Positions 26,657 through 34,180 of a stretch of DNA of 64,000 nt are shown one piece after another. Positions within the stretch are counted from its first letter, which is position 1; every line of letters begins with the position of its first letter. Source of the DNA: Aureimonas sp. Leaf324. Its GTDB lineage: Bacteria; Pseudomonadota; Alphaproteobacteria; Rhizobiales; Rhizobiaceae. The stretch covers positions 125,329 to 189,328 of the forward strand of contig NZ_LMOH01000025.1 in the NCBI RefSeq assembly GCF_001423245.1, read 5' to 3'. The position numbers were made by a program, and so were the translations under genes. Under the pieces are notes generated by a model that did no database searches, had not been told where the DNA came from, and saw only the letters and a program-made list of their open reading frames with translations.

Positions 26657-27423
26657 GGCCGGTCTCCGTCGGCCAGGGCGAGGGCCTTCTCGTTGGCGGC
26701 CTCGATGGCGCGCGTGATGACGGCGCGCAGGCGCTCCATCTCCTCCGGCCCCGCATCGGGCGGCACGGTGATCGGATCGCCCATCACGACGGCGATGCGC
26801 CCGAACGGCAAGGGCAGCGTCGTCCTGTCCCAGCTGCGCCGGACGACATGGCGCCGGCTGGTGACCGCCGCGCTCGGGATGATCGGGCGTCCCGACAGCT
26901 TGGCGAGCGTGACGATGCCAAGGCCCGCCTCGCGCGGGGTGCCCTTCGGCACGTCGGCGATCATGCAGACGCCGAAACCCTCGCCGAGGCTGCGACGCAG
27001 CTGGATCAGCGCGCGCGCCCCGCCCTTCTCGCGCACCGCCTCGCGCACGCGCCCGCCGGACCCGCGCACCGTGCGGATTCCGAAACGCTCCACCACGGCG
27101 GCGTTCATCTCGGCGTCGGCGCTGCGCGACAGGAGGGCGACATAGGGAAGCTCGATCGGCCGGAAGAAGGGAGCCAGGAGATGCTGCCCATGCCACAGGC
27201 CGACGATGGCGGGATGATGGCGGGTGAGGATCGCGCGGAAATCACTCGAGCCGGGCGCGGTGCGCTGGGCGAGGCGGATGAAGCGCAGCGCGCCATGGAT
27301 GACCCCGGCGCCGAGGCCGACCGCCGCGCGCGAGCGCAGCCAGGACTTCGAGCGGCGCTGCAGGCGCACGCGCCAACGCTTGCGCGGCGCCTTGCCCCCG
27401 CCCGAACCCGCGATCTCGTCCAC
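26653..27423 (-). CDS. DUF374-family lysophospholipid acyltransferase-like protein
   Basis: This 256-residue protein belongs to the DUF374 branch of the lysophospholipid acyltransferase superfamily. The LWHGQHLLAPFF segment resembles the family's catalytic His block, followed by SRSADAEMNAAVVERFG and the substrate loop VRGSGG. No strong signal peptide is present; an amphipathic N-terminus rich in Arg suggests inner membrane association. The start is GTG at 27423. It overlaps waaA by four bases. Its place directly before waaA and lpxK suggests an acylation or lipid-transfer step in lipid A biosynthesis, but this particular family has no confirmed reaction that I can cite. Confidence 0.88.
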   Translation of the reverse strand: MDEIAGSGGGKAPRKRWRVRLQRRSKSWLRSRAAVGLGAGVIHGALRFIRLAQRTAPGSSDFRAILTRHHPAIVGLWHGQHLLAPFFRPIELPYVALLSRSADAEMNAAVVERFGIRTVRGSGGRVREAVREKGGARALIQLRRSLGEGFGVCMIADVPKGTPREAGLGIVTLAKLSGRPIIPSAAVTSRRHVVRRSWDRTTLPLPFGRIAVVMGDPITVPPDAGPEEMERLRAVITRAIEAANEKALALADGDRP

Positions 27424-27442
27424 GCGCGCCGGCGCCCGCTCG

Positions 27443-27679
27443 TCAGACCGTCTCGGGGTCGAGGAGGCGGTGGAGATGGACGATGAAATAGCGCATCGAG
27501 GCGTTGTCGACGGTGGCCTGCGCCTTGCCGCGCCAGGCGGCGAGCGCCGAGGCGTAGTCGGGGAAGATGCCGACGACGTCGAGCGCCGACAGGTCGCGGA
27601 AATCGACGCCCTGGAGGGAGGAAAGCTCGCCGCCGAACACGAGGTGAAGGCGCTGGCGGGGTTCGGCTTCGCTGACCAT
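27443..27679 (-). CDS. DUF4170 family protein
   Basis: This 78-residue protein of unknown function fits DUF4170. It reads as a compact alpha/beta domain: a LHLVFGGEL strand, then FRDLSALDVVGIFPDYASAL, an AWRGKAQATVDNA helix and the terminal YFIVHLHRLLDPE. The same small family recurs at this position, between the phosphatase and the acyltransferase, in related genomes. It may help regulate or stabilise neighbours, but nothing in the sequence shows how. The ATG at 27679 begins the frame. It lies 19 bases before the acyltransferase start and 50 bases after the phosphatase gene, all on the minus strand. Confidence 0.85.
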   Translation of the reverse strand: MVSEAEPRQRLHLVFGGELSSLQGVDFRDLSALDVVGIFPDYASALAAWRGKAQATVDNASMRYFIVHLHRLLDPETV

Positions 27680-27729
27680 GAAACGGGATCCGATGTTGCG
27701 GGCGGGCCGGTGCGCCGCCGGGAGTTTCG

Positions 27730-28515
27730 TCAGGCCGCGAGAGCGGCGTAGGCGCGCAGGCGCTCCACGATGTCCGGCGCGCCGGCGACCAGAACGCCAT
27801 GCCTTCTGGGGACGGGATTGTAAAGGTGGGGGCCGGTGTCCAGCCCCGCCAGGACGCCGCCGGCCCGCTCCAGGATCAGGTCGGCGGCGGCGATGTCCCA
27901 GTCGTTGGCGCGTGCGCCGACCAGCGTTCCGTCGAGCCGGCCGCAGGCGACCATGGCGAGGCGAAGCGCCAGCGAGGGGATGTTGGGCGCGTAGTAGACC
28001 GGCGCCTGCGTGCGCCCCGCGATCTGCCGGCGCATCGGCTCGGGCATCGAAAGGCGCAGCGTCTCACCTAGCCCGCCAGGCGACTGCACTGCGATCGCCG
28101 CGCCGTTCAACTCGGCCGCGCCGTTCGCCGAGGCCGAAAAGACCTCGCCGAGCGAGGGTGCGTCGAGGACGCCCGCCACCGGCCGGCCGGCGGACACCAC
28201 CGCGATCGAGACGCACCAGGTCGGCTCCCCGCGCAGGAACGCGCGCGTGCCGTCGATCGGGTCCACCACGAAGAAGCGCTCCTCGCCGCCATCCGAGGGC
28301 CGCGAGGCGGTTTCTTCCGAGATCCAGCCGTAGCCCGGCCGTGCGGAGAGAAGCGCCGAACTCAGGTAGTCGTCGACCGCCAGATCGGCCTCCGAGACCG
28401 GGGACTGCCCCTTCCACCAGACGCGCGGGTCGCGACGCCAGAAGCGCGCGGCGATCCGCCCGGCTTCCGCCGCGACCTCGCGCAGGAGGTCGAGATCGGC
28501 GAGGGCGTCCGCCAC
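27730..28515 (-). CDS. Inositol monophosphatase family, CysQ-like 3'(2'),5'-bisphosphate nucleotidase
   Basis: This is a lithium-sensitive Mg-dependent phosphatase of the FIG superfamily, 261 residues. Metal-binding motifs are SEE (residues about 66-68), DPIDGTRAFLRG, and the C-terminal NDWDIAAADLIL. The family includes CysQ, which removes the sulfate-assimilation by-product PAP, and inositol monophosphatases; sequence inspection does not separate them firmly. The start is a GTG at 28515, two bases after the stop of the upstream TldE/PmbA gene, so the two are co-transcribed. Position in the waaA-lpxK block is conserved in Hyphomicrobiales. Confidence 0.87.
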   Translation of the reverse strand: MADALADLDLLREVAAEAGRIAARFWRRDPRVWWKGQSPVSEADLAVDDYLSSALLSARPGYGWISEETASRPSDGGEERFFVVDPIDGTRAFLRGEPTWCVSIAVVSAGRPVAGVLDAPSLGEVFSASANGAAELNGAAIAVQSPGGLGETLRLSMPEPMRRQIAGRTQAPVYYAPNIPSLALRLAMVACGRLDGTLVGARANDWDIAAADLILERAGGVLAGLDTGPHLYNPVPRRHGVLVAGAPDIVERLRAYAALAA

Positions 28516-28517
28516 GC

Positions 28518-29855
28518 TCAGCGTCCCGCCACCGTCATCTCGCCGATGCGCAGCGTCGGCACGACAACCGAGAAGCGCTCGTCGCGATCGTCCGCCGGCT
28601 CGACGGCGGCGAGCATGTCGAGGAGGTTGCCGGCGACCGTGAACTCCGACACGGGACCGGCCAGACGGCCGTTCTCGATCAGGAAGCCCGAGGCGCCCCG
28701 CGAATAGTCGCCGGTCACGAGATTGGCGCCGGAGCCGATCATCTCGGTCACGTAGATGCCCGAATGCGTGTCGGCGACGAGGGCCTCCGGGGACCGGGCG
28801 CCCGGCGTCAGCGTCACGTTGGTCGAGGAGGGCGAGACGCCCGACGACGAGCGCGAGGCGCGGCCGTTGGTCTGGAGCTTCAGCTCGCGCGCCGTGGCGC
28901 TGTCGAGGATCCAGTGGCGCAGCATGCCGTCCTCGACGAGGGCGAGACGCTCACCCGCAACGCCCTCGCCGTCGAACGGACGCGAGCCGGCGCGGCGCTG
29001 AAGGCGCGGCTCGTCCACGAGGTCGAGGCCGGCGGGCAGCACGCGCTCGCCCATGCGGTTCTTCAGGAAGCTCGTGCCGCGCGCGATCGCCGCGCCGTTG
29101 ATCGCGCCGAGAAGGCTTCCGATCAGCCCGCGCGAGACGCGCGGATCGAGCACGATCGGGTAGCGGCCCGTCGCGACCTTCTGCGGGTTCACCCGGCGCA
29201 CCGCGCGCTCGCCGGCGCGCCGGCCGATGGCGGCGGCATCCTCGAGATCGGCGGCGTGGATGCGCGAATCGAAGTCGTAGTCCCGCTCCATGCCGGTGCC
29301 CTCGCCCGCCACCGCGCTGACCGAGCGCGAGAAGCCCGAGCGCTGGCGCGAGCCGGAAAAGCCGGTCGAGGTGACGAGGACGAGGCCGGTGACGCCGTAG
29401 CTCGCCGAGGCGCTGCCGGATTTCGTCACGCCCGCCACGCCGAGCGCGGCCGCCTCCATCTCGCGCGCCGTCTCGATCAGCGCCTCGCTCGAGATCTCGG
29501 TCGGGTCGAAGAGGTCGAGGTCGGGCCGGTCGGGGGCGAGCAGCGCCGGGTCGGCCAGACCCGCATAGGGATCTTCCGGCGAGACGCGCGCCATGGCGAC
29601 GGCGCGCTCGGCCAGCCGGTCCATGTCGGCGCGAAGGTCGGCCGAGACGGTCGCGACCCGCCCGCCGACGAAGACGCGCAGCGACAGGTCGTCGCTTTCC
29701 GAGGATTCCAGTTCCTCCAGCTTGCCCATGCGCACCTGCGCGCCCTGCGAGCGCGAGCGCACCACGGCGGCATCCGCCGCGTCCGCGCCGGCCCGTTTGG
29801 CGGCCCCGATCAGGCGCGCCCCGAGGTCTTCGAGCCGTCCGATGTCGTCATTCAT
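28518..29855 (-). CDS. pmbA: TldE/PmbA family metalloprotease partner
   Basis: The 445-residue protein is of the TldD/TldE family. TldD carries the metal-binding HExxxH motif; none is present here, so this is the non-catalytic TldE (PmbA) type. In other bacteria TldD/TldE together act as a protease on modified peptides and on the CcdA antitoxin. Recognisable blocks are GVTKSGSASASYG, VLDPRVSRGLIGS, RPFDGEGVAGERLALV, and the C-terminal DYSRGASGFLIENG. The ATG at 29855 opens the operon that continues to the phosphatase. A partner TldD is not in this window. Confidence 0.9.
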   Translation of the reverse strand: MNDDIGRLEDLGARLIGAAKRAGADAADAAVVRSRSQGAQVRMGKLEELESSESDDLSLRVFVGGRVATVSADLRADMDRLAERAVAMARVSPEDPYAGLADPALLAPDRPDLDLFDPTEISSEALIETAREMEAAALGVAGVTKSGSASASYGVTGLVLVTSTGFSGSRQRSGFSRSVSAVAGEGTGMERDYDFDSRIHAADLEDAAAIGRRAGERAVRRVNPQKVATGRYPIVLDPRVSRGLIGSLLGAINGAAIARGTSFLKNRMGERVLPAGLDLVDEPRLQRRAGSRPFDGEGVAGERLALVEDGMLRHWILDSATARELKLQTNGRASRSSSGVSPSSTNVTLTPGARSPEALVADTHSGIYVTEMIGSGANLVTGDYSRGASGFLIENGRLAGPVSEFTVAGNLLDMLAAVEPADDRDERFSVVVPTLRIGEMTVAGR

Positions 29856-29972
29856 GGGGAAACCGCCGAACCTTTTGCATCCGCACCATCTATTATGCCA
29901 TTGGCTGCCTTCAAGCCGTCGTCAAGCCGCCGCGCCCGGCGCGCCCGCGCCGGTCATCCCCCGGAGCCGGCC

Positions 29973-31808
29973 ATGGCAGAGACCGCACCGCTGTTTCTCG
30001 AGATCCTCCTGATCCTCGGCGGCGGGATCGTGGCCGGCACGCTGTTCAAGCGGATCGGGCTCGGCACCATCCTCGGCTATCTTTTCGCGGGCATCGTCAT
30101 GGGGCCGATCCTGCGCCTCGTGCAGCACGGGCAGGACGAGATCCTGCATATCGGCGAACTCGGCGTCGTGTTCCTGCTGTTCATCATCGGGCTGGAGCTG
30201 AAGCTCTCGCGCCTCTGGGCGCTGCGGCGGCAGATCTTCGGGCTCGGCCTCGCGCAGGTCGTGGTGACGGGCGGCATCCTGACGGCGGGCCTGTCGTTCA
30301 TCCTGCCCGGCTGGAACGCGGCGGTCGTGATCGGCTTCGGCCTCGCGCTGTCGTCGACCGCCTTCGCGCTGCAGCTTCTGGAAGAGTCCGGCGAGATCAA
30401 CCTGCGCTTCGGCCAGACCTCGTTCTCGATCCTCCTGTTCCAGGATCTGGCGATCGTGCCGCTCCTCGCCATCCTGCCGGTGCTGGCGCCCGGCACCGAC
30501 AGCACCGCCGCCTTCGACCCGTGGGCGATGGCGCGCTCGGTGGGCGCGCTGGTGGCGCTCGTCGTGGTCGGCCGCTACCTGATCAACCCGCTGTTCCGGG
30601 TGCTGGCGAACTCCGGCGCGCGCGAGGTGATGATCGCGGCGGCGCTCTTCGTGGTGCTCGCCTCGGCGCTCCTGATGGGCCTTGCCGGCTTCTCGATGGC
30701 GATGGGCGCCTTCATCGCGGGCGTGCTCCTGGCCGAGTCCTCCTATCGCCACGAACTCGAGGCCAATATCGACCCGTTCCGCGGCCTGCTGCTCGGCCTG
30801 TTCTTCATCGCCGTCGGCCTGACGCTCGATCTCACCGTGATCGCCGACTACGCCTGGATCGTGCTTCTGGGCGCGCCTGCGCTGATGGCAGCGAAGGCGG
30901 CGATCCTCTACCCGCTCTGCCGCCTGTTCGGCGAAAGCCATGCCGTGGCGCTGCGCACGTCGCTGGTGCTGCCGCAGGGCGGCGAGTTCGCCTTCGTCCT
31001 GTTCTCGGCCGCGACCGCCTCGGCGATCCTCGACGGGGCGACCGGATCGATCCTCGTCTCCATCGTCACGCTCTCCATGGCGCTTACGCCGCTCGCCGAC
31101 CGGCTGGCGCGCCGCCTCGTGCCAGACGAGGAGCGCGCCGACGAGATGGTGGAGGACTTCTCCGGCGCCGAGCAGTCCGACGTCCTGATGATCGGCTTCT
31201 CGCGCTTCGGCCAGATGGCCGCCCAGGTCATGCTGTCGAGCGGGCTGGAGATGACGATCATCGACTCCTCGGCCGAGCGCATCCGCGCCGCCGGCCGCTT
31301 CGGCTTCCGGATCTATTTCGGCTCGGGGCTCCGGCGCTCGGTGCTGGAGGCAGCCGGCATCCGGCAGGTCAAGATCGTCGCCGTCTGCACCAACAAGCCG
31401 GAAACCACCAACGCCATCGTCGACCTCATCCATTCGGAGTTCCCGAACGTCGCGATCTTCGCGCGCTCCTACGACCGCAACCACTCGCTCTCGTTGCGCG
31501 AGCGCGGGGTGACGTTCGAGCTGCGCGAGACGCTGGAATCGGCACTGCGCTTCGGCGGCAAGACACTGGAAGCCCTCGGGCTGGAGCGCGAGGAGGCGGG
31601 CCGTATCGTCAAGGACGTGCGCCGGCGCGACGCCGAGCGTCTCGCCCTCCAGCAGGCCCGCACGGCCGGAACCGGCTCGACGGTACTCGGCCGGGGCCGC
31701 GTGTCGCCCGAGCCGCTCACCAAGCCGAAGGACGGCGCGCGGGTGCGCCAGCCGCGGGGCGCGGTGCCCGCGCATCTCGCCAATTCGGGCGAGAACCAGC
31801 CGACCTGA
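29973..31808 (+). CDS. Kef-type monovalent cation:proton antiporter (CPA2) with RCK/TrkA-N domain
   Basis: The 611-residue membrane protein has about 12 transmembrane segments over residues 1-390 (first block LFLEILLILGGG, later FLLFIIGLELKL and LPQGGEFAFVLF). A cytosolic NAD-binding TrkA-N domain follows, with the loop GFSRFGQ. It resembles KefB/KefC, glutathione-gated potassium efflux systems that acidify the cytoplasm under electrophile stress. The tail beyond residue about 560 is Arg/Pro-rich and probably disordered. The ATG at 29973 follows CCGGAG. No ancillary KefF/KefG oxidoreductase gene is adjacent, so the ion and gating are inferred only. It is divergent from pmbA with a 117-base spacer. 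Confidence 0.9.
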   Translation: MAETAPLFLEILLILGGGIVAGTLFKRIGLGTILGYLFAGIVMGPILRLVQHGQDEILHIGELGVVFLLFIIGLELKLSRLWALRRQIFGLGLAQVVVTGGILTAGLSFILPGWNAAVVIGFGLALSSTAFALQLLEESGEINLRFGQTSFSILLFQDLAIVPLLAILPVLAPGTDSTAAFDPWAMARSVGALVALVVVGRYLINPLFRVLANSGAREVMIAAALFVVLASALLMGLAGFSMAMGAFIAGVLLAESSYRHELEANIDPFRGLLLGLFFIAVGLTLDLTVIADYAWIVLLGAPALMAAKAAILYPLCRLFGESHAVALRTSLVLPQGGEFAFVLFSAATASAILDGATGSILVSIVTLSMALTPLADRLARRLVPDEERADEMVEDFSGAEQSDVLMIGFSRFGQMAAQVMLSSGLEMTIIDSSAERIRAAGRFGFRIYFGSGLRRSVLEAAGIRQVKIVAVCTNKPETTNAIVDLIHSEFPNVAIFARSYDRNHSLSLRERGVTFELRETLESALRFGGKTLEALGLEREEAGRIVKDVRRRDAERLALQQARTAGTGSTVLGRGRVSPEPLTKPKDGARVRQPRGAVPAHLANSGENQPT

Positions 31809-31851
31809 CGGCCGGCCGGTTCGGTCATCGCCGCGGCGTCGGGCGCGCGGC

Positions 31852-32076
31852 TCAGTGCGCCTTCTTCTTGTGGACCTCGCTCTCGCTCTTCAGTGCCTTC
31901 GAGCCGGTCTTGGCCTTCACCAGGACGGCGGGCTCCTCCTTCGACGCGTTGCGCGTGATCTCCTTGCCCTTGATCGTCTTCGTCACCTTCTTGGTGAAGC
32001 GCGCCTCGACCTTTCCCTCGGCCTTGCCCTTGCCGTAGGACCACTCGACCGTGTCACCCTTGGAAACCGTGCTCAT
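31852..32076 (-). CDS. DUF2945 / HVA1-type TUDOR-like small protein
   Basis: This 74-residue basic protein begins MSTVSKGDTVEWSYGKGKAEG and ends in a Lys/His-rich tail. It matches the DUF2945 (hypervirulence-associated TUDOR-like) family: a single small beta-barrel of the pattern GDxVxW...G.V.......T.KG.....N...A..VK. The function is unknown; basic charge and a TUDOR-like fold suggest nucleic acid contact. It is divergent from the topoisomerase IB gene, and the 169-base spacer holds an EcfG-type promoter that is almost symmetrical. The neighbour arrangement therefore suggests a general-stress gene. Confidence 0.85.
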   Translation of the reverse strand: MSTVSKGDTVEWSYGKGKAEGKVEARFTKKVTKTIKGKEITRNASKEEPAVLVKAKTGSKALKSESEVHKKKAH

Positions 32077-32185
32077 CGCAAGCTCTCGCTGATCCGTTTC
32101 GATGGGTGGGCAAGTCGCCAGCCGCCCGCCGCGTTCCCTGTCTCCGCCGTTCGTCCACCGACATTCGGTCGCACCCACCGAGGCC

Positions 32186-32211
32186 GGAACCGCGCTTTGA
32201 TCCGCCGCGTT
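32186..32211 (+). promoter_or_regulatory. EcfG-type (general stress) promoter before topoisomerase IB, nearly symmetrical
   Basis: GGAAC (32186-32190), 17 bases, then CGTT (32208-32211) fit the alphaproteobacterial EcfG consensus GGAAC-N16/17-CGTT. The -10 element lies 34 bases before the ATG of the topoisomerase gene. Read on the minus strand the same block gives GGAAC (32213-32209), 17 bases, GGTT (32191-32188), one base from consensus, facing the DUF2945 gene. One element could thus fire both ways. Confidence 0.65.
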
Positions 32212-32245
32212 CCCGACGGCTGATCCGCCACGTGAACCCCGCCCC

Positions 32246-33289
32246 ATGAACAAGCGCCTCGACTCCCACGCCGAACGGTTCGGCCTCACCATCGTCGACC
32301 CGGCCGACTTCGGCGTCGAGATCCACCCGCACGGGCGTGGGCAGCGCATCTGCTTCACCAACGGCGAGACGATCACCGACAAGACGCTGAAGGCGCGGAT
32401 CAAGAAGCTGGTGCTGCCGCCGGCCTGGCGCGACGTGAAGATCTGCGTCGAGGAGAACGGCCACATCCAGGCGACCGGGCGCGACGAGAAGGGGCGCCTG
32501 CAGTACCGCTATCACGACGACTGGGTGAACGTGCGCAACGCGGTCAAGACCGAGCGGCTCCTGCGCTTCGGCCGGGCGCTGCCGAAGCTGCGCAAGCGCA
32601 TCGCCCGCGACCTGAAGCGCCAGGGCACCGACCGGCGCGGCACGGCGGCGGTGGCCGCCCGCCTCATCGATGTCGCCGCCATGCGCCCCGGCCACGAGAA
32701 ATACGCCAAGGACGGCGGGCGCGGCGTCGCCTCGCTGCGCCGCGAGAACCTGAAGATCGCCAAGAAGCGCGCGGTGCTACGCTTCGTCGGCAAGTCCAAC
32801 AAGGCGCATGTCATCGAGATCGCCGAACCGGCGCTGGTGCGCTCGCTCGACCGGATGCGCCGCGAGCGCGGCGCCAAGCGCCTGTTCCGTTTCCGCGAGA
32901 AGGGCGCGACGGCGGCCCGGGACCTGACGGCTACCCTCCTCAACGAGTACCTGCGCGACTCGTCGGGCAAGAAGGTGTCGGCCAAGGACTTCCGCACCTT
33001 CCACGGCTCGGCCGAGGCGCTACGCTTCCTTCTGGAGGAAGTGCCGCCGGAGAAGGCCGATACGCCGCCCAAGCGCAAGCGCGCGGTGGCCAAAGCCATG
33101 AAGTCGGTGTCGGAACTCCTGCGCAATACGCCGACCGTGGCGCGCGCCTCCTACGTTCACCCCGAGATCGTCGCGGCCTTCGAGGAGGAGCGGCTGCCGG
33201 CGGATCTGATGAAGGGCCGGGTGCGCGAGGGCCTGACGCGGGTCGAGACCGGCCTCATGCGCTTCCTGGAAGAGACGGCGACGCAGTAG
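32246..33289 (+). CDS. DNA topoisomerase IB (poxvirus-like)
   Basis: This type IB topoisomerase relaxes supercoils through a 3'-phosphotyrosyl intermediate. The 347-residue length is typical of bacterial poxvirus-like enzymes. The nucleophile is Y303 (VARASYVHP); other catalytic-core blocks are RPGHEKYAK (R147 region), GKSNKAHVIE and KDFRTFHGS (R250 and H253). The N-terminal about 90 residues form the DNA-clamping domain. The enzyme is an accessory, not essential, topoisomerase in bacteria. The EcfG-type promoter 34 bases upstream suggests induction by general stress. The last 35 bases overlap the convergent patatin gene. Confidence 0.95.
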   Translation: MNKRLDSHAERFGLTIVDPADFGVEIHPHGRGQRICFTNGETITDKTLKARIKKLVLPPAWRDVKICVEENGHIQATGRDEKGRLQYRYHDDWVNVRNAVKTERLLRFGRALPKLRKRIARDLKRQGTDRRGTAAVAARLIDVAAMRPGHEKYAKDGGRGVASLRRENLKIAKKRAVLRFVGKSNKAHVIEIAEPALVRSLDRMRRERGAKRLFRFREKGATAARDLTATLLNEYLRDSSGKKVSAKDFRTFHGSAEALRFLLEEVPPEKADTPPKRKRAVAKAMKSVSELLRNTPTVARASYVHPEIVAAFEEERLPADLMKGRVREGLTRVETGLMRFLEETATQ

Positions 33290-34172
33290 CGCCGCGGCCG
33301 TCGAGGAGGTCGCCGAGCCGGCGCTTCACCTCCTCGCGCACGCCGCGCGTCTCCAGAAGGATCGTGCGCGCGCGCAGGAAATCGAGCACGCGGTATGGCG
33401 AGACCGGCGGCTGGACGAGGATGTCGGGCGCGGCGCAGGCGAGCTTTGCCCGGATCACCGCCGACATCATCAGCTGCGAGGCGCCGAACATCGCCTCGAC
33501 CGGCGTCGGCAGCGGCAGCACCCCGCGCTCCGGCCCCCCCGTGACGTCGCAGGCGACGACATGGGTCACGGACCCGCCGAAGACGTCGAACGGCAGGGGA
33601 TTGGTGATGCCGCCGTCGACCAGCACGAGACCGTCGCGCCGCACCGGCCGGAACAGCGCCGGGAGCGCCGCCGAGGCGGCGAGCGCGCTGACGAGATCGC
33701 CCGTCTCGATGGCGCATTCGAGCCCGCCGTAGAAGTCCGTCGCCATCACGGTGAGCGGGATGGCGAGCCCGTCGAAACCAACGGGAAGACCGGGCGGCAG
33801 GAAGGCGGCGACGACCCGCTCGGCGTTGAGCTGGCCGAGGCGCAGGCCGCCCTCGGCGCGGAACTCGGCGAGCGTCGGCGGCCGGGTGCGCCACAGCGTA
33901 CCGAAGACGTGCCGGCGCGTGGCGAGCACCGCGAGGACGTGATCCTCGATCGCGGCGGCCGAAAGGCCGCTCGCCGCCACCGCCCCGACGATCGCGCCGA
34001 TCGAGGCGCCGGCGATGCGGCTCGGCCGGACCCCGAGGTCCTCGAAGGCGGCGAGCACGTGGAGATGGGCGAGCCCCCGTGCGCCGCCCCCGCCGAGCGC
34101 CAGCCCGATCCGGGTCTCGGACGCGGATCGGCCGCCCGCAAGGGACGGCCGCCGGGTGTCGGGAGGGGTCAC
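33255..34172 (-). CDS. Patatin-like phospholipase (RssA-type)
   Basis: The 305-residue protein is a patatin-like serine acyl hydrolase. The oxyanion loop is GGGGARGLAHLHVL, the nucleophile Ser lies in GASIGAIVG (GxSxG), and the catalytic Asp in DGGITNPLPFD. The N-terminal 25 residues are Pro/Arg-rich and likely disordered. The start is GTG at 34172, nine bases after the stop of the upstream M16 peptidase gene, so it is probably the last gene of that operon. No signal peptide is evident. A role in phospholipid turnover is inferred from the family only. Its 3' end overlaps the topoisomerase gene by 35 bases. Confidence 0.9.
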   Translation of the reverse strand: MTPPDTRRPSLAGGRSASETRIGLALGGGGARGLAHLHVLAAFEDLGVRPSRIAGASIGAIVGAVAASGLSAAAIEDHVLAVLATRRHVFGTLWRTRPPTLAEFRAEGGLRLGQLNAERVVAAFLPPGLPVGFDGLAIPLTVMATDFYGGLECAIETGDLVSALAASAALPALFRPVRRDGLVLVDGGITNPLPFDVFGGSVTHVVACDVTGGPERGVLPLPTPVEAMFGASQLMMSAVIRAKLACAAPDILVQPPVSPYRVLDFLRARTILLETRGVREEVKRRLGDLLDGRGATASPSLPGSA

Positions 34173-34180
34173 GCGGCCGC

